Shown here one piece after another: positions 8,211 to 18,700 of a stretch of DNA of 40,000 nt. Source of the DNA: Thermoplasmata archaeon (GTDB lineage Archaea > Thermoplasmatota > Thermoplasmata > GCA-020350865); NCBI GenBank assembly GCA_020348445.1, contig CP070751.1, positions 2,820,209 to 2,860,208 on the forward strand, in the 5' to 3' direction. Positions within the stretch are counted from its first letter, which is position 1, and every line of letters starts with the position of its first letter. Under the pieces are notes generated by a model, which was given only the letters and a program-made list of their open reading frames with translations, did no database searches and was not told the origin of the DNA. A program made the translations under genes and the position numbers.

Positions 8211-8447
8211 TTAAAATCTGGTTGTTAGATATGGAGGAGGGCTCGCTTTTTGTTTGATCTCTTGGATCGTTTTAAGCCCGTAGGTTCGAATTTCTCTGTT
8301 GCCCTGAAAATCAATTATCTGAGATATTGCGGGAATCGATTTAGGCCCGTAGGCTGCTAGATTATAGATTATGCTGTTTACGATTTTAAGGTCTTTTGTT
8401 TCGAACCCGATTTCCTTTAGTTTTTCTATTTCCTCTTCCTGTGTCAC
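8211..8447 (-). CDS. Small HEAT-like helical protein
   Basis: This 78-residue protein starts with GTG, preceded by a GGGGGGAG ribosome site. It looks all-helical: an acidic N-terminal helix, then A-A-Y-G-P-K-S-I-P-A-I-S-Q-I-I-D and I-R-T-Y-G-L-K-T-I-Q-E-I, which resemble one to two HEAT-type repeats. It lies about 100 bases upstream of the beta-propeller gene on the same strand, with that gene's own promoter between them. The function is unknown. Confidence 0.6.
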   Translation of the reverse strand: MTQEEEIEKLKEIGFETKDLKIVNSIIYNLAAYGPKSIPAISQIIDFQGNREIRTYGLKTIQEIKQKASPPPYLTTRF

Positions 8448-8705
8448 TTTACTGCTCCCCCCTAAGGACTCTTATAGGAAGATATTGATTTACAAACCTA
8501 ATAAAGCTTTGTATTAATATCATAGGATCAATCCTAATAAATCCAGAATTTGTTAAATTTTAGTAATTTCATGTGATATTTTGACAAAATGATTCCTTTC
8601 CTTCCCACTAGGAGAATAACTCATATTTTAATCTTATTTAATGCAATCCGAGAGAAGAAATCCCTGTTATAGAGGTGGAGTTTATCTATCTAGATTATAT
8701 GATTC

Positions 8706-8906
8706 TCAGGGTTTCCTCTTTTTCGGATGGGTGACAACTCTATAGGGAATCACGAGTTTCGGGCTTTTTTCCCTGTAATATATGGCCCATTTTGGACCAC
8801 CCTTTCTGTGTAAAATCACCCACTTATCCATTAGTTCAGCCTTACCCCAATTCTGGAGTTCATTTCCCGGAGTTTTTATTGTCAATTTTTTCATCACAGA
8901 TACCAT
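8706..8906 (-). CDS. Small basic hypothetical protein
   Basis: This 66-residue frame (or 62 from the internal ATG at 8894) has a plausible amino-acid mix rich in Lys, Trp and Pro, ending in a basic K-K-R-K-P. It has no recognisable domain, membrane span or strong ribosome site. It lies alone in a gene-poor AT-rich region. It could be a small DNA- or RNA-binding protein or a chance frame. Confidence 0.35.
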   Translation of the reverse strand: MVSVMKKLTIKTPGNELQNWGKAELMDKWVILHRKGGPKWAIYYREKSPKLVIPYRVVTHPKKRKP

Positions 8907-9384
8907 CTATACCACACACCTTGCAACCTTACCGCGGTCTGTTAATATAAAGCCTCTCTTACGCTTTTCAGAAGTAATTATCACGAACAAAATTTCCTAT
9001 TAAAAAAAATAAATTTTTTATATAATAATACGCCCAAGAAATTTCTATCCAGAACAATAAATCCGATAAATTCCTTATTTTTATGAAATCATCCCTTATT
9101 ATGGCAGTTTTAAGGGTTATTTATAAAATCAAGCCTTAAATATATATAAATGTTCTATATGATAATTTAAATTGATAATACACAATTTCCCGTGAAAATC
9201 CCCCTTTTGGGCCCGAAAATCCAAAAAAAGCATAGAATCCTTTCCTTATGCAAATAAATCAAGGCAATACGTCAAGTGCTAAATTGGAGAAATAATTATA
9301 AAAAAAAAGTAAAAAAGGATAATTACTGCTGATGCAATTTCCATTCGAAAGGATTATCGGGATTTAATATCCAGTCTTTTTACC
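8907..9384. other. AT-rich intergenic stretch without a supported gene
   Basis: This 478-base stretch is strongly AT-rich with runs such as AAAAAAAATAAATTTTTTATATAATAATA around 9002-9030 in pieces and AAATATATATAAATG near 9137. Its only open frames are short. I find no tRNA cloverleaf, tandem array or recognisable non-coding RNA. It may simply be spacer. Confidence 0.4.
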
Positions 9385-10236
9385 TCATCTTTGCTGTGGT
9401 AGGTAGGGTAATAGAGCTTGGACGAAGGCAGGTAAATGCCTGGTCTGCATCAGTATCTTGCCCGGGCCCACGAGGTCACTTACCAGACCCTCTCCAGAAA
9501 GGATCGTGGACTTCCAGCCGCCAACCCTGCGAACCGAGAACTGCATATTGTCGGGAAACGCCACCAAATGACCCGTATCCACCGAGAGAACCTCTCCCTG
9601 TCTGAGGTTCATCTCTATGATGCCTCCAAAGGAGGATGTCCACACGTTTCCTTGGCCTGATGCATGTAGCATGACGAAGTCCTTCTCTGAAAGAAAGCCC
9701 TTGAGGCCCTGCCATTTGGTATCCAGGTTGGTTTGGGGTGATGAGGCCAAATAGGCCCCGCTCTGAATTATCATTCCCTGCCTTGATACATCGATTACCC
9801 TGATGTCTCCCATGGTGGGTCCAACCAAGGCCAGCTCCCCTGGGCCCGTGGATGCTGTGAATGTATTTACAAAGAAGGACTCACCCCCAAGTGCAGAGGT
9901 CATGATACCCTTTAAAAGGCCTCCTTTTCTCCCGGCGGTCTTGATTTCCACGGTCCTGTGCATGTACATCATGGCACCTTTTTCTGCCACCACGCTCTGT
10001 CCCTGCTTCAGGTAGAATATCAGGGCTGTGAAGGATGGGGAATGAACAGTTTCGTACTCCAAATCTCCCCCCATAATACGCTGCCCGGGATTTCCAGTCG
10101 AGGGCTGGGGTTGATTGGGCGCCTGCGGTTGTTGTGCTCCCTGCAGTTTTTGGTATTGTCCGCAACTATTACAATACCACTGACCATATTGCTCAACAAA
10201 TCTCATTTGACTTCCACATTTTGGACATGCGCTCAT
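9385..10236 (-). CDS. AIM24/TIGR00266-family protein with N-terminal zinc ribbon
   Basis: This 283-residue protein begins with a zinc ribbon (C4-P-K-C7 and C22-N-S-C25), a Gln/Pro-rich linker to about residue 55, and then an AIM24-family domain (TIGR00266; TRAP-like beta fold) from about 60 to the end. Visible family features are the M-M-Y-M start of a beta strand, the G-G-L-L-K-G loop, G-G-E-S-F-F-V-N and the closing G-E-G-L-V-S-D-L-x-G-P-G. Bacterial and archaeal relatives are of uncertain function; the yeast relative is mitochondrial. A GAGGTGAT ribosome site sits 3 bases before the ATG. A perfect palindrome lies about 43 bases upstream, and galE-like transcription diverges from the other side. 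Confidence 0.87.
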   Translation of the reverse strand: MSACPKCGSQMRFVEQYGQWYCNSCGQYQKLQGAQQPQAPNQPQPSTGNPGQRIMGGDLEYETVHSPSFTALIFYLKQGQSVVAEKGAMMYMHRTVEIKTAGRKGGLLKGIMTSALGGESFFVNTFTASTGPGELALVGPTMGDIRVIDVSRQGMIIQSGAYLASSPQTNLDTKWQGLKGFLSEKDFVMLHASGQGNVWTSSFGGIIEMNLRQGEVLSVDTGHLVAFPDNMQFSVRRVGGWKSTILSGEGLVSDLVGPGKILMQTRHLPAFVQALLPYLPQQR

Positions 10237-10278
10237 CTTATCACCTCTTTCATATACGACGGTAATTGGTTCGTATGA

Positions 10279-10297
10279 AGTCTCAGAAACTGAGACT
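10279..10297. promoter_or_regulatory. Perfect 8+8 inverted repeat upstream of the AIM24-family gene
   Basis: AGTCTCAG and CTGAGACT are separated by AAA. The site lies between the AIM24-family start and a weak TATA-like element (minus strand CCTTAAAACG near 10310), close to the likely transcript start. An outer imperfect repeat (TTCATATACGA and TCGTATGAA) lies next to it. It could be an operator or an RNA hairpin in the leader. Confidence 0.5.
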
Positions 10298-10476
10298 GTA
10301 TTACCTCACGTTTTAAGGATAATTTCCCTTCACCTTTATATGCCTATCCCTCTCTTTATCTGATATAGTAATATAATAAAATCACAAGCCCAAAATCTTT
10401 TTCTTATCCCAAAGTATAACCAACTGAACTAAGGGATACTCATGTTTGTTCAGACACGCACATCTGAGGTAGAAAA

Positions 10477-11421
10477 ATGAAGAACAAGAAGATAGTGATA
10501 ACAGGTGGTTTAGGGTTCATAGGCTCGAATCTTGCCCATTCTGTGTGTGAAGAAAATGAAGTCGTGATTCTAGACGATATATCATCAGGGAAATTGGATA
10601 ATATCCATGATCTGATAAAAGGAGAGCAGATTACCTTCGTAGAAGGAAACATAAGGGATCAAAAACTGCTTTCTTCCGCTTTCGAAGGAGCAGAGTATGT
10701 TTTCCATCTCGCGGCAATCCCCAGCGTAGCCACAAGTATAGAGAACCCAATTCTCACGACTGAGGTGAATCTGAGAGGGACCATGAATGTGCTTTTGGCC
10801 TCCCGCGATTCAAATGTTAAAAAGGTGGTTTTTGCCTCCTCTGCAGCCGTATATGGGAACTTAACCACTGTCCCTTTAACCGAGAATATGCCGCCTTATC
10901 CTGCATCACCTTACGGTGCCCAAAAATTGGGGGGGGAACATTACTTTCGGGTCTTTTACGAAGTTTACGGAATTGCCACCACATCGCTTCGATGTTTCAA
11001 TGTTTTTGGCCCAAAACAGGATCCCGAGTCCGAGTATTCCCCTGTGATTCCCAAATTCATCTTCAGAGTCTCGAAAAATTCCCCGCCTATTATATATGGC
11101 GATGGAATGCAAACAAGAGATTTTATTTATGTGGAGGATGTGGTCCGTGCCAATATTTTGGCTGCTGAGAACACCGCTTCCAATGGCAAAACCATCAACA
11201 TCGCATCAGGCAAGGAGACCTCAATCAATGATCTCGCCTCAATAATTGTCACACAAATGGGAAAAGAATTGGAGCCAGTGCATGCAGAGGCCAGGGATGG
11301 TGAAATTATCCGATCCTTTGCAGACATAACAGTCGCAAAACAACTTTTGGATTTTGAACCGGTTTTTTCCTTAAAAGAGGGATTGGAAAAAACAATCGAA
11401 TTTTTTAACAAAAGAACCTAG
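10477..11421 (+). CDS. NAD-dependent sugar-nucleotide epimerase (UDP-glucose 4-epimerase-like)
   Basis: This 314-residue short-chain dehydrogenase has the NAD-binding T-G-G-L-G-F-I-G (residues 9-16), the H-L-A-A motif, a catalytic Y146-x3-K150, and R-C-F-N-V-F-G-P downstream, typical of GalE-like UDP-sugar 4-epimerases. The exact substrate is uncertain: UDP-glucose, UDP-GlcNAc or a dTDP/UDP-hexose dehydratase reaction are possible. A GAGGT ribosome site precedes the ATG. Such enzymes feed glycosylation of S-layer and other surface proteins, and the neighbourhood is rich in surface-protein genes, but the link is inference. It converges with the archaeosortase-like gene. Confidence 0.88.
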   Translation: MKNKKIVITGGLGFIGSNLAHSVCEENEVVILDDISSGKLDNIHDLIKGEQITFVEGNIRDQKLLSSAFEGAEYVFHLAAIPSVATSIENPILTTEVNLRGTMNVLLASRDSNVKKVVFASSAAVYGNLTTVPLTENMPPYPASPYGAQKLGGEHYFRVFYEVYGIATTSLRCFNVFGPKQDPESEYSPVIPKFIFRVSKNSPPIIYGDGMQTRDFIYVEDVVRANILAAENTASNGKTINIASGKETSINDLASIIVTQMGKELEPVHAEARDGEIIRSFADITVAKQLLDFEPVFSLKEGLEKTIEFFNKRT

Positions 11422-11441
11422 CATTTGGACTCAAGGGAATC

Positions 11442-12623
11442 TCAATCCTCTGCTTTTTCTTTGAGCTCTTCTTCACCCTCGGATGGTGCATCAATTAATT
11501 CCCCGTTATCCTGCTCTTGTCCCTCCTTTGGACCCTCCTTTTTTTGGGCTGAATCCCCCTCCTCTTCATCATGGACCTCCTCTTTTTTTTCTGGGGTAAG
11601 TACCTTGAACATAACGGCCCAGAATATGCCCACCCATAGCATGAAGATGAATATACCTAAATTCGCATGTGTCCATCTAAGGGCTTCACGGCCGTAATGA
11701 CTTCCCACTGCCACGATGAGGGTCATCCTGAGTATATTGGCAAACCAGGCCGTGAAAATGCCCAATGTAAGAAGGCTCGCCACCCTGATATCAAATCGCC
11801 TGTACTCTATCAGAATAAAGGAAATAAAACCAGAGATAAATATGCTAACAGAATAAAGGCCAGTACACGATAAACCAATTCCTACCGGGCTCCAGGAGTA
11901 CCCGTCTACCTCCACCAGATTTTTATATACGATCCAAACGCCAGTTGTATTAAGATCGATTCCATTTACGATCTGCTGCGGTGGAACCGAATGTACAGAA
12001 GCCGGAATTCCCACGAAATTCAGCATGTCCGAGGTGGGCTTGGCAAGAAGCCAGTATACAAAGGGTGAATTGGTGTTCTCAGGTACTGGATTTAGTGTCA
12101 GGGGTAAAACAAGGATTACAAACAGGAATATGAAGAAGAGAAATACGAAATCCCGCTCCCTGTGAAACTTATCGGGTATGTAATTGTACAACATCATTGT
12201 GGCCCCAAGAAGTATCGTGATCGTATCGTTCACACCGATTTCAAAGGCCTCTCTGTAATAAAAGTTGAAGGCATAAACGAAAAGGATGAGGAGGGCACCC
12301 AGAACAGGAAGCAGTATATTCAACCTACCGTTGATGGTAAAAGCGGAAATAAGAATATCTGCCAGGGTTTTTCTTTCATGAATTATCTTTTTTTCTTCCT
12401 CCTTTTCACCAATTCCCACCTCTTCTTCCTCTTTTACCTTCTCTTTTTCCTCCTTTTCCTCTGTTTTTTTTCTTGCCGTGAAAATGAGTATGACAAGGCC
12501 GAGAATCATCAAAACAAGGCCGAACCACCTGGCCAGATATGTCAGTGTAATCGTTATTTCAAGGCCTGCAAGAAGCAGTATCAAACCAACAAGAAATCTA
12601 AATCTTTGAGAATCAAACCTCAT
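11442..12623 (-). CDS. Exosortase/archaeosortase-family membrane transpeptidase
   Basis: This ~393-residue multi-span protein carries the exosortase/archaeosortase triad: Cys253 in G-L-S-C-T-G-L, Arg299 in N-I-L-R-M, and His319 in W-T-H-A-N-L-G. The family cleaves C-terminal sorting signals of exported proteins and transfers them to a membrane anchor. Two N-terminal spans (about residues 10-50) are followed by a Lys/Glu-rich cytoplasmic stretch (about 52-85), then the catalytic membrane core, then an acidic tail of about 50 residues. The start at 12623 is chosen because a TATA element lies ~30 bases upstream, implying a leaderless message; an ATG at 12671 would lie upstream of it. It follows the giant surface-protein gene on the same strand. 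Confidence 0.82.
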   Translation of the reverse strand: MRFDSQRFRFLVGLILLLAGLEITITLTYLARWFGLVLMILGLVILIFTARKKTEEKEEKEKVKEEEEVGIGEKEEEKKIIHERKTLADILISAFTINGRLNILLPVLGALLILFVYAFNFYYREAFEIGVNDTITILLGATMMLYNYIPDKFHRERDFVFLFFIFLFVILVLPLTLNPVPENTNSPFVYWLLAKPTSDMLNFVGIPASVHSVPPQQIVNGIDLNTTGVWIVYKNLVEVDGYSWSPVGIGLSCTGLYSVSIFISGFISFILIEYRRFDIRVASLLTLGIFTAWFANILRMTLIVAVGSHYGREALRWTHANLGIFIFMLWVGIFWAVMFKVLTPEKKEEVHDEEEGDSAQKKEGPKEGQEQDNGELIDAPSEGEEELKEKAED

Positions 12624-12646
12624 ATGAATTGGACAATACTTATTAA

Positions 12647-12660
12647 GCGATATAAATATT
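12647..12660 (-). promoter_or_regulatory. TATA element of the archaeosortase-like gene
   Basis: The minus strand reads AATATTTATATCGC, centred about 30 bases before the ATG at 12623. It implies a nearly leaderless transcript separate from the giant gene upstream. Confidence 0.5.
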
Positions 12661-12727
12661 GTTGCATCCAATTACCGCTTATGGCCATAAAAAAAATAAA
12701 AAGAGATGGGGGGTTGCCCATCATATT

Positions 12728-15700
12728 TTATTTTTTCAGCATCAAGGTTGTGCCGCACTCACATGGTATCTGAAGGGGTCTTTGTGTAGAGGTCACTTCC
12801 GTTACTTTGCCGCACTTGGGGCATCTGACACGGGCGATCTCCTTGGGCTTTGCTTCCTTTTCCTCTTCTGAGGGTGGAGGCTGCTCTTCCTCGGTTTTCT
12901 CAAATGGCACTGGACCGGCTGCGGGTGGTGCTGGGCCTTTTGGTGCCTTCTTCCCCACACCTTCCTCCTTTTCGAAGGCTGCGAAGCTGGGTGCTCCTGC
13001 CGCTGCACCTCGCGGTTCTCTTCCTCCACCCCTTCTGCCAAGCGCAAGTCCCAGGATGAGGAATATTATGGCACCCAAGATCAATCCAATGCCCAGGCCC
13101 ATTAATCCGGCTCCAGAGAACACCGCGCCCACTCCCTCAAGCTCTTTTCCGGCTACCCTCACTGATTTGGTGGATTTTTCCTTATCTCTTGCGTCAGAAT
13201 GGTCCACCTCAACTTCTATTGATAGGGACTGGCCCTCCTTATCAGGTACCTCCCATTCGATGAATGCCTCTCCTGTTTCTCCATAGTCCAAATCTATACT
13301 CTTTGAGCCGATGGCCTTTCCAGCGTAAAGGAAAGTAACCGAGATATCCTCCGCATCTCCACCGTTGTTTACGATGTAGGCTGTTATTGTGATCTTATCT
13401 TTGGGCTCTGGGTTGGCTTTACTGAGGTTGACCTCCTCACCTACAAACGAGAAATCGGGTCTGAGATCCAAGAATATGGTGTCGTCATTGTTGCCCCTGT
13501 TGCTCTCCTCGATTGGGGTGGCCTCCACTTTGAGCTCCACTTGCTCGGCAACAACTGTCCATCTGAATGTGACGTTCTCATATTTACCAGATGATAATGA
13601 GGATATTGTTTTAGTCCCTCTGACGGTGATGCCCTCATAGAGTTTGACCTGGACGCTCTCAGCTGTACTTGTTCCCACGTTGCTGACTTTGGCGGTAATT
13701 TGAATCTGAACTCCAACCTCTGCCTTCAATTCGTCATCATCCCCAAGGCCTATGATCTCGTCAATAACCAGATCGGGTTTTATAACTGTTATCTTAATCG
13801 GTACCTCATTGGAATTCTTCGAGGGGTCCACATTGGATTCCAGTACCACTGTCATCGAGTAGGTGTCCTCATCGGCATCAGAGGGGACTGTAAACTCGAT
13901 TGTAAATGTGGTGGTTCCGCCGGGGTCCAAAGTGGTGGGAATGGTTGTGGGTGTGTACTCCCAATCAGATTCCTTTACTATGATCTTAACTGCACTTTCA
14001 TCCTGGTTGCCGTTGTTTGTAACCCTGAACGAGAATTTTGGGGATTTTTTGTTTGGATCATAGTCCTTTTCGGGCTCGCCGCTGCCCGAGTATTCGAGCT
14101 CTAGTTCCACATAATCTTCCACAGTGGTTGTAACCTGGGCCTCTGCGAAAGCATCCTCTGTGTTCAGGGACTCGACCCTTACGATTATGGCATATGGTTT
14201 ATTTGCTTCGGTTTCACCAGTGGTGGGTATCGTTACTCTGACGAGGATTTTCTGCCAGGAACCAGCGTCCAGTGTTATCTGCTTCCCTGGGATCGGGTAC
14301 TCATCGATATCAGTAATATTGCCCCATTCTTTATTTTCGCCATCCAATTCAATGGTAAAGGTGTCCTGGGCGTTGCCCTTGTTACGTATGTTCATATCAT
14401 AAACGATGACATCTCCTGGTTCACCTCTGTCAGATTGAGTATCGGGATCTATCTCAACCTCTGCCAAGGGTGTCACGTCGACTGTGAGTATTATGATCTC
14501 GCTGACACTGCGATCCTTATAGGAAGTGACTGTTACCTCTATGTCATATAAGCCTGCTACTGCCTTGGTCTTATCTGTCGTTACCTGGAAATCGGCATTT
14601 GTGGTATAAACACTGTCCACTTCAACATCAGGTGTCGTCAGGATAGAGGGAAATTGTGGGAACACGCTCTCATCGAAGTTCGAGACCCTGACTTCGAAGT
14701 AATCTACCTTTGTTCCATTGTTTCTTATCTCCAAGGTGAAATAGATTGCATCTCCTGGCTCTGCCTCTTTGGTATTGAAAGGCGCTGTGCAGGAGAGTAA
14801 GATGTCATAGATGGCATTTACTGTGGTGGTTGTGGTAAAGGATTGAGCTGTAACAGTACCCTTTTCAGATGATACCTTCACCTCCATTCCCAGTGGATTT
14901 TTTAATTCAACGAAATCATCGTCTTCTTGAGCCGGGATCGTGATTGTGAGTAATATGGTCTCGATATCTTCTGCACCCAGGGTAACCGATGATATCGGTG
15001 TAGCGGGATCTGAGGTCAAGGCAAAGGAAGCCCAGCTTTTCTGGTCTCCATCACCATCATCTGTCGTATCTGTGTCTATCTTGTCAAGAATGAATTTATT
15101 TTCAGCATTGCCTGTGTTCTTAATCCTGAATTGAAAGCTTACAGAGCCTCCCACATTTACTGCACTATCAAGGGACGTGGGTTCTGATAGTTCAAATTCA
15201 TAAACTTCATCCACTTCCACTGTAAACGGCACTGTTATATCATCGGTTCTATCCGATTCTATGGTGACATTGTTCATGTATTTTCCTGCCAGGGCAACAT
15301 CATTTTCTTCATGTATGACGAAGTAAAGTATTATTGTTGTACTTTCTCCAGCTCCTAGGGTGACAGATGTAGTGCTGAATTGAGATGATCCTTGTGCTTC
15401 CGGCCAACTTACATCACCCCAAATCAGTTTTGGCCTGAACGTATCAGAACCGGTTCCGGTATTTGTAATGGTAATACCATAGTCAATTTGGTCCCCAGGA
15501 ATACCTACTTGTGTCGTAATCGGATCCACCTCGAACTCATATATCGGGTTGATTTGTGTGGTTATTTGCTGCCTATCCTCTTCTGCATTGGGATCTTTGG
15601 GATCGGACGGTTGAACCGTGATATTGAAGTTTACAGAGCTAGGATCAATGTTCGGATATCCGATTTCGTCTCTGCCTGGAACTCTGATGGTGAATTTGAT

Positions 15701-18700
15701 TATTGCCTGTCCGCCGGAGGGTAACTCAATATGAGTTATATTTACGTTGTTGTAGGTTAAGGTAGTCCAGAATCTTTGATCACCCTCTATTACGGTGTCA
15801 TCCTCCACTGAGATGGAGATATTGTCATAATCGTTGCCTGCATTCTTTACTTTGATCTCATAGTAGGTCCATGCCCCGACATCCACTTTGGCTGAATCGG
15901 GGGTAATATCCACAATTTCGGCTGCAAAAAGTTTAGTCACAGTCATTGTGAGGTTCACGGTCGTTAGTACTTCGGTATTGCCCTGGGATTTGACCTCGAT
16001 CTCTATTTCGTAATCCCCAGGCGGGACAAGGGTTATATTCGAAGGTGTGGGAATTGCTATTTCCACCTCTACAAGTTGTTGTCCATCCTCGAGTATTTCT
16101 ACCGGATTCACACTAAAGGGATTGGTGTTGGCGGATTCCCAATAGCTCTCTATACCACCCGGTGGAGCCGTAAATCCTTTTACTAGCAGGTTGAATGTGT
16201 CTCCGTCCGGATCTGTTCCCTTGTTATATATCGTGATAGAGAATTTTTTACTCTCACCGGGAACACCTGACTGTGTGCCTGATGCTGAGACCGTGAATTC
16301 ATACACATGTTCAACATCGGTTGTAACATTGAGTGAATCAGCTGCCTTTTTTTCAGGATCATCCAGAGATTTGGCCTTTATTTCGATTCGGATGATACTA
16401 TCAGATTCAGTTTCCCAATAATCTGATGGTGGGGTTACATTGAAGAAAAATGATTCTGTTCCACCGGCTGAAGGGGAAATCTCGATTTTCTGGCCATTTT
16501 CTGTGGGGCTGTAATAAAGGAATCCGTACTGTGCATCGTCACCCTCTAGTGTTAATTCAATTGTATCGGGGCCGTTTCCGTCATTCTTGATATTTATCGC
16601 ATAGCTGACTGTTTCTCCCACATCTGCTTGTTTCTCGCTGGGGGAAGAGGTGAATTCCACCTTGTAAACCTGCCTAAGCTCTATTGTCAGCTCGGTAGTG
16701 GAGGATTTTGAGGGATCATTGAGGGATGTGGCTGTAATGTCGAAAGTATATACACCTGCCGGTGAGCCTTTGGATGTGTCAACATCGATATCGATTATGC
16801 CAGTTCCCCCTGCAGGAACATTGATACTACTAGGATTGATTGCATAATCCCAACCTGGTGGCAATCCAATTACTGTAAACTGATAAATGTCAGCGTCATT
16901 TCCATCATTATCAACAAAGCAGGTGAATGAAGCCGTGTCACCAGCATCAACGGTATCTTGAGGGTTGTCTGGATAGATGAACACATCATATGTTGCTTCA
17001 ACATTTGCATAGAATGTGTACTCAACGCTTACATCCCTGTCATTTTGGGATGTTACATTGATTATTATATCATAAAGAAGAACGTCAGTACCGTTGGGTG
17101 GACTAACCATTATATCTATGTATGCTGATTGTTGCACACCTACTATGACAGTGGTGTTAGTTGGATTCGATGGATTGATGGTAACCCAGAAGGCTTGGGA
17201 GCCAACTGCGATTAGGTCATAAGTATCCACATCTGTTCCTCTGTTGTCGATGCGAAGGCTGAACGTTACACTCTCACCGCCGCGCACATTCCTTTGATTC
17301 GGTCCATTAGTGCCAAGATTTATTTCATATCGTGGATTGACATGCACAGTGATGGGTTGTATTTCGTATGTTTCGCCGGATTCATCTCCATCAGATGATG
17401 CATTGAGGGTTATCAGGATGTCAGAAGTATCATGGTCGTCTTTGATTTTTACTGTGTAATTTACAAAAGTACTGTCTTCTGGATCAAGGGGGACTATGGA
17501 GAGTTCCCATTCACCAAGTTCTGTGCCTGAATGGCTTAAAATGATTTCATCCCTGTCATTGCCCTTGTTCTTTATTTCGATAACAAAGACAACTTCCTCA
17601 CCGGGATCGCCTGTTTTCTCATTTTGTGTGGTGAAAATCTTTACTCCGTATGTTTGCTCAATGTTAATGGTCAGTGTTATGTTCTCAATAACTTCATCGT
17701 TTGCACCCTGGGATTTAGCCAATAAGAAGAAATCCACAGGACTTTCATCTCTTGTGGCGAACTCATCAATTTCGACCTGATATACGATATATGTCGATTC
17801 GCCTGAGGCTAATGTCAAAGTGGGTGTTAGAATGGATCCCCAGCCCTTCTTGAGACCTTCATCTTCGAAATTGAAGATATCTTCTTCTGAACCTGTATTG
17901 GTGATATTGACGGTGAAATTAACTATCTCTCCCGGTTCTGCATCATAGATGTCCTGCTGCGGATTCATTATTATTTTTCTTGTGGCTGTAAGGGTTGTGT
18001 TGAGCCAAACATAATCAGTTGTGGGCGGAACTGTCGGATCTTCCATTGATTCAACTTCAACCAATAGGCTGTGCACACCGTCGTTCATAGCAGGATCGTT
18101 TTTGTCCTTTATTTGAACTGTTACAGTTAACAAATAAGAATCACCGCCTGGGACGCTGCTTATCAGATCCACGCTGGGATCTGCCCATCCTGTGCGGTCT
18201 CCACTCAATATCACCTGGAATGAATCAGGAGCCGTACCGAAGTTATGGACTTCGACAGTGTAGGTAACGTTAACATCTTCAGGGGCTTCCAAGGTCTGCT
18301 CCTTTGCTCCTGCTATTAGAACCTCATATCTGTCGGTAACTTGAGTATATGTTAATAATATAGCTTTTACGGTTTTTTCGGTTGTACTGTTGTCTGAGGT
18401 CACGTTCACCTGTATAGTATATTCACCTGGTGATACCCCTTCTGGTACTTGGACAGTGATGGTCACATTCTTGGTTTCCCCCGCAGCCAGTCCGAATTTA
18501 GCAGGCGATCTGCTGGCCCATGTCTTGGCCTCACCTACAGCCCATGTTCTTACTGTGTACTCGTCGTGCCCTGAACCCGTATTTTTCACATCGATATAAT
18601 ATCTGGTTGTTCCTCCTGCTGGTATTGAATTGGAGTCCGAACCTGTGGAAATAGAAACGTTATATGTTTGCTCTACCCTGACCTTCAGGGGCAGTTCGAC

